The position numbers and the translations under genes are program-made. A stretch of DNA of 64,000 bases. Origin: Sepiola atlantica (Eukaryota > Mollusca > Cephalopoda > Sepiida > Sepiolidae). The stretch spans positions 56,979,080 to 57,043,079 of the forward strand of contig OY744529.1 of the NCBI GenBank assembly GCA_963556195.1, given 5' to 3'. Position 1 is the first letter of the stretch; every line of letters begins with the position of its first letter. This document shows positions 11,454-23,238 of this stretch, piece by piece. The notes beneath the pieces are model-generated. The model searched no databases, was not told the DNA's origin, and was given only the letters and a program-made list of their open reading frames with translations.

Positions 11454-11462
11454 TAATACGTA
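11406..11462. repeat. (TA)n at the centre of a short palindrome
   Basis: GTATTAAACAT precedes and ATGTTTAATAC follows a 35-bp TA run (11417-11451), so the flanks are exact inverted repeats about the microsatellite. Confidence 0.9.
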
Positions 11463-11519
11463 ATGCATATCTCTAGGCAACGCCCGCCAGGTTTGCTTTT
11501 TAGATGTAAACTTCTTCAC

Positions 11520-11632
11520 ATTTCTAGATGATCAACGTTTCGTATTGGGGTTCGAACCGTGTGACTGGCTGGGATTGTCTCCTTCCATACTGACGATTGC
11601 AGGTTTGGCATGAAACAGGTGTGTATATGGCT
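11520..11632 (+). mobile_element. B-box + hammerhead unit (SINE-like)
   Basis: GGGGTTCGAACCGTG (11536-11550) is a strong pol III B-box match, and a hammerhead follows at 11585. A box A is not clear. The spacing of about 35 bp from B-box to ribozyme is similar to the units at 1982-2530. No terminal (TA)n follows downstream; the TA tract at 11417-11451 lies upstream instead. Confidence 0.5.
11585..11630 (+). ncRNA. Hammerhead ribozyme motif, complete
   Basis: Core CTGACGA at 11590-11596 (CUGANGA). Stem II is TGC/GCA with a 7-nt loop, bordered by an unpaired T on each side (11597-11611). GAAA is at 11612-11615. Stem III is ACA/TGT with a GGTG loop (11615-11624), ending in U, with A at the cleavage position (11625). 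Stem I is a perfect 5-bp helix CCATA (11585-11589) with TATGG (11626-11630). Every conserved core base is present; helices are short but regular. Confidence 0.7.
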
Positions 11633-12059
11633 TATTTCGAAAATTATATTTATTTATTAGTATTAAAATATATCTATGGCAAGCTACAAAAAAGCGTAGA
11701 TATTTATCCCTGCAGAAAATCTTTCAGCCTAAATGCGGTGATTTATTGTGTGTGATTGCTTTGCATCTAATTAGTGCATACTTTAGCTTACGAATCAATC
11801 GGATTTATGGTTATTACTACTTCATCACGGACTAGTATTTCCATTGGCTACCCTTTGCTTGACACCCTTTTCTAGAGATGTTTCTAGCGCACCCCAATGT
11901 GTCAAAGTGTCAATGTTATAGGCGACCTTACTTTCACACGTGGGACTGACATAATTTATCGTTTTAATTCACCCCAAACAAGCCACATTAACCACTGAGA
12001 CGTAAGTGGTTACTGAGAATTAGGGTCGGATTTTAGGGGGCACCTTAAGTAAGAAGTTG

Positions 12060-12640
12060 TGTATCGAGATGTGTTTAGATATTAGATTTAAATTTCTGCA
12101 TGTTGGAACAGTCAGCAACGACGGAATTCCAAAGGCCAGCAGTTCGAGGAAATAAGCTATTAGAGTAGAAAGCTTTACGACATCTGGGAACCTCCACAGT
12201 GAAGGGATGCAGTTTATCTAATTGTCGGGTGCATTTACGTCGAGAGGTCACTAGAGCAGCAAGTTCGTCGGAGCACACTCCATTGAAGTACTTGTGAAAA
12301 AGCATAGGGATGAAACATTGCAGCTACATAACAGAGGTGGAGCTTGGGTGACAGTGAGGAACCTATTAAATTAGAGAGTCTTTTTTGCAGCCAGTCTTAG
12401 AGGGAGAGACTAGGGGTTGGTGCACCAGCCCACATGTGACAACAATACTCTATGCATATGTGGATGATTGCTTTGTAGATATGCAGGATACTGGCAGGTG
12501 TGAGGAGTATTCTAGCACGGTGGAAAGACCCCACTTTCCTTGCAGCAGCCTTGACAATAGTTAATTTCTATGTATCTGTTCCAATTGATGTTTCCTGTGA
12601 ATGTAAGGCCGAGGAGTTTGAATGTTTTACACTCGGGTAA
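12060..12640 (-). pseudogene. 3' end of a CR1/Jockey-type LINE ORF2
   Basis: Minus-strand translation in several frames gives, in order, GNINWNRYIEINYCQGCCKESG (as INWNRYIE...), SHVGWCTNP (the usual W-G/A-P region after the RT) and then an open 76-residue piece with FHKYFNGVCSDELAALV and NSLFPRTAGLWNSVV. This order is the C-terminal region of CR1/Jockey superfamily ORF2 proteins, near the element's 3' end. The catalytic RT motifs are absent, so it is a 5'-truncated, dead copy, as is usual for LINEs. Confidence 0.75.
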
Positions 12641-13198
12641 TCGTCACTGTTTAGCGACTTATTTTCTTTAGCTGTATAGTTATCCTAAAGTAAATTATAT
12701 TTTGTGTCTACAGTTAGTTGCTATGCCGCTTCTACCATTTGGTGGGGATTTTTAAAAATCTGCCTTCTCTTCCTTCTTATTAAGAAGATTTATGTGTATT
12801 ACATTTCTTCTGTATTCGCTTTTATTAATATATTCTATGTGATTGTTATATCTGATATGTAATGTTTCGCATTTGGCCCATATGATGAATATAGATGATG
12901 AATTCGCTTCAATTATATAACATTTATATATTGCATATATTACAGACTTCAGAGACCATGCATTCACCGTCGAGTGGAAAGTTTAAATTTTTCTACAGTT
13001 ACATTTCCGATGTTTAAATATCTGTTATTTTCTTTTAAGTTTTTTATGTATTTCAGCGTAAGTACTTTTTAATTGTACCATGACCGAACGATATTGAGTT
13101 TTAGACGAGCTATAAGAAACCATGTTATAAAGAACAATACCAATTATTAAGTTTTCATTTCGTTTTGATAATAGTTTTCGTTTGTTTTCGGTTTAAAC

Positions 13199-13212
13199 AT
13201 CCCCCCCCCCCA
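13199..13212. repeat. Poly-C run
   Basis: An uninterrupted run of about 12 C. A length-unstable homopolymer, with nothing else recognised around it. Confidence 0.9.
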
Positions 13213-13436
13213 GGAAAGAACCAGATCAACATATACTCGGTTCGTTTAATAAGCAATGACATATGATTCTATACGGACAAAACGGCTGTTTCAGATTTTT
13301 TTTTAATTTATATATAATTCTCCTTTAAGTTTTAAGCAGAAAAACACGGATTTTATGATTTCATAATATTTTATCTCTAGTATTCCTTATTTATAATATG
13401 AATTATTAAAGTTACTATGAAGTCCACTTACTTAAG

Positions 13437-13700
<264 letters not shown>

Positions 13701-14792
13701 AAATAATTTTATTTTAAAGGAACACACATAGGAGGAGGAAAGGATGATCCGATTGGACCAAAAGAGAAGAATTTAAGTGACATTAAAATATGACAAGTAA
13801 GTGACACATTCTTCATTATTTCTTATTCTTCTTTTTATATTTTTATTTATTTTCTTTTTCACTTTCACCTACCGAGTTAAGGGGAGGCAGTAGGCGGAGG
13901 GGGTAAAAAGCGATAAGAGGGAAGAAGACAGAGGAACTAGCCAGGATAAACACAAATAAGAGTGGGCATTAAATTAATACCTTGAAGATATTAAAATGTT
14001 AATATAACTTTTATAACACAAAGGTTTCTGTAATAGATCAATTATGTATAACTAGAGCTCTAATAAAATTTTTATATCAGAACATGCACAGAACACATTT
14101 TTATGAATTAATAAAAAAAGAAGCCTTTTGTGCATACAATTGTTTCAGCCTACCTCAACACATACATCTTCAAAATATACAGAATGTTTAAAATGTACAA
14201 AAACATTAATTTCTCTTGAGAAAGCTTCGTCAGTGCCCATAAAAAGTTTATCTTCAGCCTAAAAAATGGAAGTTCATCAGCATTCATTTATTTTTATTGT
14301 TTTTATTTGTTTTTCTCTATATTATTTATATATACATCTTTATATTATTTATTTTTCGAATCATAATATATAATCTGTTAACATCGAGTTAACATCTTAA
14401 TGTTCGAATCGTGGTATATTGGTACCATGTTCATTAATCCAGCGTAATTCCGCTTAATCGTAAAACGTCGAGAAACAGATCCGTTCAAAATTAACACTAA
14501 TAAATAATTGAATATTTTAACTAATCATCGGTGTATAGATTATGAACATTTTTCTCTTCTTCTAGATCTAATTTCTTCATTTAAACTTTCTTTAATTGCC
14601 TTTTTAACCGTTGTGAATTATGAGTCAACAAACCAACACAGAACTTAGGAAGTTGTAAAATGTGAGAAGGAGTTTATCCCGTTTTTTCTCTGAAGATAAT
14701 TCAAATATTAAAAGAGATAATAAAAATATGTATCTTTTAATACCAAACGTAAAAAAGATTTTTTTTCAAATTTAATGAAATTTTTTTTTTTT

Positions 14793-15571
14793 ATTTTGCT
14801 TTTAAAATATTACGTGTACGATGAAACATGCAATAACTTAGTGATGACAATATTTTGCTTTTAAAATTTAACGTGTACGATGAAACATGCAATAAGTTAG
14901 TGATCACAATATTTTGCTTTTAAAATTTCATGGGTACAAATGAAACATGCAATAACTTAGCGATCACAATATTTTGCATTTCAAATTTCACGTGTACGAG
15001 GAAACATGCAATAACTTAGTGATGACAATATTTTTCTTTCAAAATTTCACGTGTACGATGAAACATGCAATAACTTAGTGATCGCAATATTTTGCTTTTA
15101 AAATTTCACGTGTACGATGAAACATGCAATAACTTAGCGATCATAATATTTCGCTTTTCATTTCACGTGTACGATTAAACATGCAATAACTTAGCGATCA
15201 CAATATTTTGCTTTTCAAGTTTCACGTGTACGATGACACATGCAATAACCTAGCGATCACAATATTTTGCTTTTCAAATTTCACGTGTACGATGAAACAT
15301 GCAATAACTTAGTGATCGCAATATTTTGCTTTTCAAATTTCACGTGTACGATGAAACATGCAAGAACTTAGTGATCGCAATATTTTGCGTTTCAAATTTC
15401 ACGTGTACGATGAAACATGCAATAACTTCGCGATCACAATATTTTGCTTTTAATTTCACGTGTACGATGAAACATGCAATAACTTAGTGATCACAATATG
15501 TTGCTGTTAAAATTTCACGTGTACGATGAAACATGCAATAACTTAGTGATCACAATATTTTTCTTTTAAAA
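14793..15571. repeat. 59-bp minisatellite, about 13 copies
   Basis: The unit contains ACGTGTACGATGAAACATGC, AATAACTTAGTGATCACAAT and ATTTTGCTTTTAAAATTTC. The GAAACATGCAA landmark recurs at 14822, 14881, 14941, 15000, 15059, 15118, about 15175, 15234, 15292, 15351, 15410, 15467 and 15524. Copies differ by a few substitutions and 1-3 bp indels. The array carries the palindromes CACGTG and GTGATCAC in most units. Confidence 0.95.
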
Positions 15572-16146
15572 GACATTTTACTTTTCGATTTAATTACGGT
15601 TTGCTATTTTTTTACAGAAATCATTTCTTCGTAAATGAATATATTTCCTACTTTTAAAGGGAAAAGAAAGATCAAATTTCGTTAAATAAAATTTTGGAGA
15701 GACGACACAGACGAGTTTTCTGTTTGCTTTACTGTTTGTTATACTAACTTGAATGTAATTTATTTCTAGCGATGTTTCGTTGTCCGTTTTACGTATTGGA
15801 TTCAACTTGCAATACTCTTTATAGTTTTCGTTTGAAGACACTTTATTTTTCTAATTAATTACTGTTGATTTTGATTTTACATAGGATGGTTTATGTAAAA
15901 GCACGTTGTTTGAGAATAATACCGTCACCCATTTTTCTCTAAATAATTAACTTGACTTAAAAAGGATGAAACGGGAACCTTTATAAGCGATTCGACTGAT
16001 TGAAATGGGAGGGTGGCTATTATTTTATGTAAATATTTGCGTCGCCTTTTAAGCAGATTCTATAGTTTTACTTGTATTTTCTTTTTTAATCTACGTAATT
16101 TACGTAAATTGGGACCTCAGGCGACTTCGAGTAGCCCTGCCAGAAT

Positions 16147-16177
<31 letters not shown>

Positions 16178-16313
16178 GAACTGTTTGTAAATCGTTATTG
16201 TCGATTACATTTATGTTTATATTTGGAATACAAAACATTATAAAAAAAGAAAATTGAAAGATACTTAGTAAGAAAGTGTTTACTAAAAATTGCAAACATA
16301 CCAAACACTTGTG

Positions 16314-16354
<41 letters not shown>

Positions 16355-16460
16355 GTGTGTGTGTATGTATATATATGAATATATCTATATAAATACATAT
16401 ATATATATGTATATATATATGTATGTATATATATATGTGTGTGTGTGAAGTTAGGAATGT
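16147..16460. repeat. Interrupted (TA)n/(TG)n/(GTAT)n cluster
   Basis: TA runs near 16150-16177 and 16317-16346 with impure TATATATG and GTGTGTG runs up to about 16447. The frames of YIYIYTHIH type are microsatellite translations. Confidence 0.9.
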
Positions 16461-16488
16461 GTATATGTGTATATACTTGTATACACAC

Positions 16489-16980
16489 GATTCACTCATA
16501 AAGTAATAAACCCATCATTATTATTTTCGAAACACAGCTGATAGGCATAGATGATGGTTTTGTGGAATATATTTAGTTTACTTTAGTTTTATGCAAAGGA
16601 GGTGGAAAGTGGGTTGAAGCCTTCTTAGAAATTCAGATTCCTCAGATTTTTGTTGAAATTTTAACAATTGGGTACTATGCGTCAATTAATAAATATTCCA
16701 CAAATTTCAATTCTTTGGAGTATTTTAAAGACCTTTTTTTCCGGCAGCATAATATGGGAACAATTTCCCATTTGAAAATTACAAATGTATCAGATTTGCA
16801 ATGAATTTGATCTTGTGATTACACACCAATTAAACCAGATTCACTGAATTTGCATATCATCTTAAGACCTCTTACGCTTAAACCTTACATTTTAGATATT
16901 TTCTAAAATCAAAATCATATAATAGAATCAAAATCCATTACATGATTTTAATCAAGATTGCAATAAGCATTCTAGGAATA
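16489..16980 (+). repeat. Dispersed repeat family R1, copy 1
   Basis: Diverged copy of a roughly 430-490-bp sequence also present at 51229-51664 (+) and 55440-55870 (-). Shared landmarks in order: GATTCACTC-TAAA, AACACAGCTGATAGG, ATTTAGTTTACTTTAGTTTT with ATGCAAAGGAGG, GTATCAGATTTGCAATGAAT, ACACCAATTAAACCAGATT, and a TTTTCTAAAATCAAAATC end. It has no coding capacity, and the superfamily is unknown. Confidence 0.7.
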
Positions 16981-17094
16981 GGTTGTGTATCATTATATCT
17001 TGTTCAAATATCAGTATGGAGACATACAAGTGATACAAATATATTCTGTTCGGGGACAAATTTACCCGTTCTGGGGCAGATATTCTCTTAAATA

Positions 17095-17211
<117 letters not shown>

Positions 17212-17310
17212 GATTTAGATTTTTCACTTAGAAAATCGATTATTCAGTAAAGACCGGGATTAGGCCAATAAAAACAAGCTCGATGATACTCGATTATAGG
17301 GTACAGAGCA

Positions 17311-18038
17311 TTTATATGTGATTTTTAAGGATTCCCAATGTATTCCGTTCAGGAGACCAATCATCACCGCAAAGGACTTTTTCTTTCAAAGATTATTTAT
17401 TTATCATATATATTTAAATTAAAGAGTTTTTCCCTACACGTGTTTCACTACCAAGCAGGTACTTGCTTGGCAGATCATCAGGGAAATTAAGTATTTGGAA
17501 TAAGGGTTTCAACAACCGACAATACACAATGTTGCGTTGCTTTAATTGAGGTCACTTAAAAAGAGAAAAAAAAAGAAAAACGGAAAAAAAAGGAAAAAAT
17601 AGAAAATGTCTTAGAAAAGTAGCTCGTAAGATTTTCGCAGTATTGTTGCTACTAAGCCAACCAGCAAATAATTAGTCACAAATGCATTTAAAAAAAACAG
17701 GAACAATATGCGAGAATACACTTTCTCGTCGGGCGGCACAACGATGAAAAAATATCCCCCCCGAACAAAAACCAAACAGTCCAAACACTGTTCACAAGTT
17801 ACCATTCTAAGCCACTGATAGTATGATCATTCCACATCTATTCGATCAGAAGGAAAGGTAACATAAATGTCCGCCCGGAATGCATGTGGTCGAGCGAGCC
17901 TTTTTCCAAGGCTTACCTAAGTAGTGAAACACGTGTAGGAAAAAACTCTTTAATTTGAATATATATGATAAATAAATAATCTTTGAAAGAAAAAGTCTTT
18001 TGTGGTGAACGGAATGTTTTGGTAAGCCTTCAAAAAAT

Positions 18039-18041
<3 letters not shown>
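17311..18041. mobile_element. Foldback element with inverted pLTR-like arms
   Basis: Left arm (about 17311-17450) and right arm (about 17925-18041) are inverted copies sharing AGTGAAACACGTGTAGG, AACTCTTTAATTT, ATATATGATAAATAAATAAT and CTTTGAAAGAAAAAGTC. They enclose about 450 bp without coding motifs. The right arm runs into (CA)n(TA)n at 18041-18087. The arms carry hammerhead sequence, as Penelope terminal repeats do, so a non-autonomous Penelope derivative is my preferred reading. Confidence 0.65.
17427..17486 (-). ncRNA. Hammerhead ribozyme motif, long stem II
   Basis: Minus strand: CTGATGA (17481-17475); a 10-bp stem II CTGCCAAGCA/TGCTTGGTAG with one G-U pair and a 6-nt loop, bordered by an unpaired U on each side; GAAA (17446-17443); palindromic stem III ACACGTGT (17443-17436); A at the cleavage position (complement of 17435); and a 5-bp stem I TTTCC (17486-17482) with GGGAA (17434-17430), one G-U. 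All core bases are present. The matching site in the right arm (near 17925-17945) retains GTGAAACACGTGTA but has lost CTGATGA. Confidence 0.75.

Positions 18042-18087
<46 letters not shown>
18041..18087. repeat. (CA)n-(TA)n microsatellite
   Basis: CA run of about 22 bp and TA run of about 26 bp at the right end of the foldback element. Confidence 0.95.
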
Positions 18088-18093
18088 CTTTCT

Positions 18094-18226
18094 AATGTTA
18101 TTGTTATCAGCGATAATTGACTAATGGTATATTTCGCCCACCTTCAGCGTATGAACTTTTCTTTTATCTATAAATATATATGGTAAATAAATTATTAAAA
18201 AATATATACTTATATGTATATATATG

Positions 18227-18273
<47 letters not shown>

Positions 18274-18410
18274 ACGTCCCTAAAAGTAAGTAGATAAGAC
18301 ATATACAGGCGAGAACACCCGTGCGCACGTATAAAGGAAGGCGAGTCCATACGATCATGGTGGGCGAAATATAACATTGGTTAATTATCGCTGAAAACAA
18401 TAACAAAAAT
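18094..18410. repeat. 54-bp-arm inverted repeat around a TA tract
   Basis: TTATTGTTATCAGCGATAAT (18098 onward) to CGCCCACC is repeated inverted at about 18355-18410. The spacer holds a 40-bp (TA)n at 18231-18270. Confidence 0.85.
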
Positions 18411-18444
18411 GACTGTATTAACGATAAATTGTCACGTGATTTCA

Positions 18445-18560
18445 AACGGGTCTCTTAGCTTTAACGGTTAATGCACTCGGTCACCGCCCAAGTCACCGAG
18501 GCTGATAAACCTCAGTAACGGTGAAACACATGTCTGTGGATAACTATTTTATCTATAAAT
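18445..18560 (+). mobile_element. tRNA-like head + decayed hammerhead
   Basis: TTAGCTTTAACGGTTAATGC (about 18458-18477) resembles the D-arm/box A of a tRNA. CTGATAA, a 3-bp stem (ACC/GGT), GAAA and ACACATGT follow at 18511-18543. The first core block has G8 changed to A and no stem I is evident, so it should not cleave. CACCGAGG...CCT...CGGTG can instead form a simple hairpin. TA-rich sequence begins about 30 bp downstream, as in the better units. Confidence 0.4.
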
Positions 18561-18827
18561 AAATATAAGTATATGTATATATAATGATAGTTAAGTTGAA
18601 TATAATTTTAACATTCTTCCAATAATTAAAACCAACAAGCATTCGACGTACGATCGTTTCCAAGAATATTTGGAAATATTTTATTGTTCATTATATTTTA
18701 TTATTTTTGATAATACCACAACGTTCTTCGTAAGCCCTTTTTATAACATCACGTACAGAAGCTTGTGAAAAGAAGCATCATATTTTAGTATAATAATTCA
18801 GCCTGATTGACAGGATTTTAAAAGCAG

Positions 18828-18828
<1 letters not shown>

Positions 18829-18880
<52 letters not shown>
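18829..18880. repeat. (TA)n microsatellite
   Basis: About 50 bp of TA. Confidence 0.95.
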
Positions 18881-18882
<2 letters not shown>

Positions 18883-18884
18883 CA

Positions 18885-21175
18885 TATATTTAGTTTATTC
18901 ATATATTATTGCAGAAGATATAAGCAACTGATATCAGCAACCCATATTTTATATCTTAGATGACGGAAAATAAAAGTAAGCACCAATACCACTCTTTGAT
19001 GTCTTTATGTATGTAAGTTATACACTTCGCATTACGCTTATGCCTTCGCGTTGTAGAATAGAGTATTTTCTTAAGAAAAGTCAGATGTCCCAATAATTAC
19101 TTACAGGCTTATTTACAAGCTCCGAATGAAAAAAGGTACTTTTCGTATTTTTTTTCACTGTTTCTCGCAAATTTCATTTCCTCATATTTCTACTACTTTG
19201 TTTTTTCGACTGCTTTGTTTTAAGTGGATTCACTTATTCTTTTTTACTTGTTCTCATTTGCGTTTTTTCCGCCAGTTTCTTTTTCTTGTTCGTCCTTTGT
19301 AAGAAAGTATTGATTTTATTTTTTCGTTTTTAATTCATTCTTTTTTCCTTTATTTATTTTTTATCGCCTTTTTTCGGTTTCTTTTCCATTCTTCATAAAT
19401 TTACTTCAATAATGGTTTTCGTTATGTTTTGTTTACAAATCATTTACGTATCGCGTATTAATGCTATTAGTAGCATGTATTCTGCTTATCCCCCTTGAAC
19501 GCTACTATCAGGCTCTAGATGTCTCCCTTTTAAGTTTAATTCTATAGATTCTAGAGAATTAAACTACAAAGGGAGATATTCTATATCAAAACTAACGTTT
19601 AAATTTGATATGTTCATTACACGAAACGAGAATTGTTTCATCGAAATATATTTTTTGTAATGGATCTTAAAAGGCGAAACCATGGACCTGGCGGGTAGAT
19701 TGTTTGATTTTACTTATAAAATAGGGAATTTTAATTATATTAGTGATGGTTTAAATCTAGCCCAAATGGGCAGATGTAAATGCTTAAACGCTATTTCTGT
19801 AATTCTGTTTGACCAGTTATTTATTAAAGAAACCTTATCATGTTGTTTGAAATGTATTTAGAATCGATCTTATTGATTATATATATTTTATCCTAACTTA
19901 TTTCTATTGTTATTTGATTTGTGACATTACAGAAGACGGCTCTGCGCTCTTATCTCACAGTCATAAGCCTTCTTTTCACCCATTTATTTACGAAACTAAT
20001 TTAATAATAGGCACTTTTCGGTAATTCACCGTTAATAGTTCATATTTCAAGTGTATTTGTCGGAAAATTGAGATAAATTTAACCAATCATCGAGTTTCTC
20101 AGACATTACAGAATGTTAACTTTATTTTATCTAATTACACATTGAATTAATTTATATAAATAGCGTAAAATAAAACTATTTTTTATTAGTAAAAAATGAT
20201 GATTACTCCATAAGTTTTTTCGAAGTATTTAAACTATCGATTAGAAAGTCATGTAGTTTTTGAGCAGGTAATTGCAATAATTTGTAGAACAAAAGCTCTG
20301 CAAATAAAAGTTATATATTTTCTACATTAAGATATTTTTCAAAGATTTTAACCTCAATATGCAGTCTATCTGATATATTTATCCTTATTATTTTTTTTTA
20401 AATTACGTAGACATTTGATTTTTTATACAACGAGTTACCAGACAGAAAACTCAAAATCAAAGAAGAACTGACGCCAAAGTGTTGACCCGCGTACAACCGT
20501 GAAAATCTTTCATGTCACTAATTCATTTAATTCATAATTCAACCAAACCTTTGGAAATGTTCTTAGTTTTTTTTTCACACTTTTTGGATACTGTTTGTCA
20601 GGTTTGCCAGAGCTTAAGAGCTGGACAAAAGCTCACATTTCATTTATATTTTTTACAGAATTAAAATAAATTTGCATCGTAGATTTTATGTTATTATGTT
20701 GTATAGCTTTAATTTTAATGGTAGTTTAAAAACAATTAATATTTATCCTAAAATGTCTAGTCTTTATTAAGATAAAAAAGCTTATCTTGATAGATGTCCT
20801 ATTTACTTTCGCTTACCTTGGCTAGGTAATATCAGTGATTGATTCGCCAAACTACGTTGGGCGGACATCGAAAGATTAGACATAAAACAACACGTTCCCA
20901 CAAAAATTCGTCAGGCAAATTACTTACCAACGGATATTTTGCATGATACATATGGTTCTTCCATCGCCGAACATCTCATAAATAACCGTTTCTGTGCCTC
21001 AAAATTCAGTGTAGACTTATTCTCAGTAAGTCATACTCTTCATTTCATCGTAGGATTCTAGAAACTATTTTCATTAAGTATTTTACACCTTCTCGTTGTA
21101 AACAAAAAGGAAATCTTCTCGGACTTTCCCTTTCATTCTCTTTTTTTAAATGCATTATGTTAATAAATAAATATA
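18885..21175. other. Intergenic stretch, one small palindrome
   Basis: No coding motif seen. At 19515-19582 a palindrome has arms beginning GATGTCTCCCTTTTAAGTTTA (a few bases not paired) around AGAATCTATAGA-like centre sequence. T-rich sequence at 19130-19400 is otherwise unremarkable. Confidence 0.55.
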
Positions 21176-21179
<4 letters not shown>

Positions 21180-21263
<84 letters not shown>

Positions 21264-21279
21264 TGAAAAGTCACACTTG

Positions 21280-21310
<31 letters not shown>
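21180..21310. repeat. (TA)n-(GA)n-(TA)n microsatellites
   Basis: TA 21180-21220, GA 21221-21261, a 20-bp unique spacer, then TA 21283-21310. The last tract lies about 50 bp outside the left terminal repeat of the Penelope-like element. Confidence 0.96.
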
Positions 21311-21314
<4 letters not shown>

Positions 21315-21600
21315 GAGGATAAAATGCACGATATATCCTAAAATAGGATGCGATTAAAGACATGTGAAAAATAAAACAAAATAAAAACAAATTTTAATAC
21401 AGAAAAAAATCATCAACAAACGAGAGGTGTTACCGGTCTTCAGACGAACGTCTTCAGAAATAGTGAAGATTTTAAATTTATTCGATAATGGTAAAAACAT
21501 TAGAAAACGAAGAACGCACAACGCGATGTTATTGTCACGTGTTTAGTTATTTGAAAATAGAATAAAGTACAACAATTAGTCTCTCCCATATAACAAACTC

Positions 21601-22140
21601 TAGAGATCTGCTACAATAACTACAACCCATCAATACGAATAACCTCATCATGTCCAGTTTTGATATCACATATCTGTATACTAACGCACCTATAGTCAAA
21701 TGCCTTCTATTCCTCAAAATTCATCTCATGAAGTAAAAATTATGCTCCCCCCTCCCTACCGTCCAGATTATAAATATATGCCTTTTAATCACACAACAAT
21801 GCCATTTTACTTTTAACGACAAATTATACAAACAACATTTTCGTTAAATCATGGGCTTCTCTTTCAGCGGAGTCCTTGCCTGTCTTTACCTGGAATGTTC
21901 AGAGAACGGCCCTATCAAATCAACTATACCTCAAAATTCTCACTACTGTAGATCTATCGATGATACATTCCTTATTTATTCACATCACATCAATCTCCCC
22001 GGCATAGTCGACAAACTTAATAAAAACAAACACACCATTTCTTTCACCTCGGAATTAGAAAATAATAACATCCTTAACTTCCTTGATACAACTCTGCACG
22101 ACACCCTCAACGGGCCGAAGCTTCTCAGTCTTTAGAAAAC
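21601..22140 (+). pseudogene. Penelope-type reverse transcriptase relic
   Basis: In order: SFDITYLYTNAP (about 21655-21690; motif A, aspartate followed by LYTN as in Penelope RTs), a frame break, MGFSFSGVLACLYLE (from 21851; motif B, family form MGSPLSPxLA), YCRSIDDTFLIY (about 21946-21980; motif C, with the catalytic pair DD present) and NNILNFLDTTLH (about 22062-22098; the conserved N-x-LxFLDxxI of Penelope). The product would copy the element RNA into DNA. Missing N-terminal fingers, stops near 21735 and 21840, and a stop after LLSL at 22135 make it non-functional. Confidence 0.85.
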
Positions 22141-22350
22141 CAACGAATACAAATGATATTATTGATTTTTACTCCGACCACAACAACAGAATCACATGAT
22201 CATAGACTCATTCCTCTTATAATGTGCAGTCCCGCTTACCTTAAGAAGCATATGTGCCAAACACTTACAAAGCTTATATATCCTCAATTTCTCATCCTAA
22301 ACGATAAATACAAAGCTTTTAACACCCACAACAACAAAAAAAACTAACAG
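22140..22350 (+). pseudogene. Penelope RT thumb/linker relic
   Basis: After a frame shift near 22120 the frame reads FRKPTNTNDIIDFYSDHNNR, the conserved RKPTxTdxxLxxxSxHP region downstream of the RT palm. Open frames of 64 residues here are shifted reading of the same decayed sequence. Confidence 0.65.
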
Positions 22351-22559
22351 CATAAACACTTCCCCTCATAACATCACCAGCACATATAACACCGACATCA
22401 CGGAGAAAAATAAATCTTACATAGTTCTTCCTAAAAGTCCTATATCTATTTCCTTACAAAAACAATTCAAATCTGACATAACAATAGTAACATCAACTCT
22501 AAAACAATTAAGGATTTACTCAACACAACAACAACGTCCCCAAATATACCTTAAGGCCA

Positions 22560-22822
22560 CGTCTTCCCTAGCCGGCATTTAAAAAAATAAAATGTGCGGC
22601 ATGGCGGATGTTTTATATGCTCCAACGAACAGAAATATTGAATCTCGCATTTACGAACACAAACAGAACTTTAAACACAACAATCCCACTCACTCACTAG
22701 TAATCCACAGAAACACTTTTACAAACAATTTTGACTTTACAAACATCAACCTTCTCAAGACCGAATACTCTCTCCCACGTCGCAAATGCATCAAAAGCGC
22801 TATAATACTTGTCTTATAACCA
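22560..22822 (+). pseudogene. Penelope GIY-YIG endonuclease relic
   Basis: The 75-residue open frame contains NRNIESRIYEHK followed by NNPTHSLVIHR and NINLLKTE. This matches the second half of a GIY-YIG nuclease as found at the C-terminus of Penelope proteins (T-x-R-x-L-x-x-R-x-x-E-H, then a histidine-bearing segment). The GIY and YIG residues themselves fall in the frameshifted stretch before it (CAA-RMFY region near 22590-22615). In living elements the domain nicks target DNA to prime reverse transcription. Confidence 0.75.
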
Positions 22823-23131
22823 TAATACATAAACCTCTGACTAGGATCTAATTACTTAAGAAAACATCTGGCTAAAACCGCACTTAAACAATGCAATATA
22901 TTACGCCACTGCGATCTCAGTAAAAGTAATTTTTCTTTTTTACTACATTACATCAATATCTCCTATTTCTTTTCATTTTTTTCTTCCTATTTTTTACCAT
23001 TTTAAATCTCTCCGCACTCGTTTTATTATTCTTTCTTTGTCAAAATAGTTAAACACGTGCCAAAAAATGTCGTTGTGCGTTTTTTGTTTTCCTATTGTTT
23101 TACTGGTACCGAATAAATTTAAAATCTTCAC

Positions 23132-23173
23132 TTTTTCCAAAGACGTTCGTTGATCCGAATGAAACCGGTAAAA
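23132..23173 (+). ncRNA. Hammerhead-like motif in Penelope terminal repeat
   Basis: First block CCAAAGA (23137-23143, two changes from CUGANGA), one extra C, stem II GTTCG/CGAAT (5 bp, one G-U), GAAA at 23161-23164, palindromic stem III ACCGGT and A at the cleavage position. Core changes make this copy probably inactive. The inverted partner near 21430-21460 keeps CTGAAGA but has lost GAAA. Confidence 0.5.
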
Positions 23174-23237
23174 CCTCTCGTTTTTTGATAATTTTTCTTG
23201 TATTTTTATTTGGTTTTCCGTTTGTCTTTTTCACATG

Positions 23238-23238
<1 letters not shown>

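Noticed and set aside
14222..14272. CTGACGA and CTGATGA on the minus strand with a hairpin TTTCTC-AA-GAGAAA
   Set aside because: The helix overlaps the would-be GAAA, and no stem III plus UH follows. Perhaps a remote Penelope terminal repeat, but not supportable.
14793..15571. CRISPR array
   Set aside because: The 59-bp units are contiguous without unique spacers, and the DNA is animal. It is a minisatellite.
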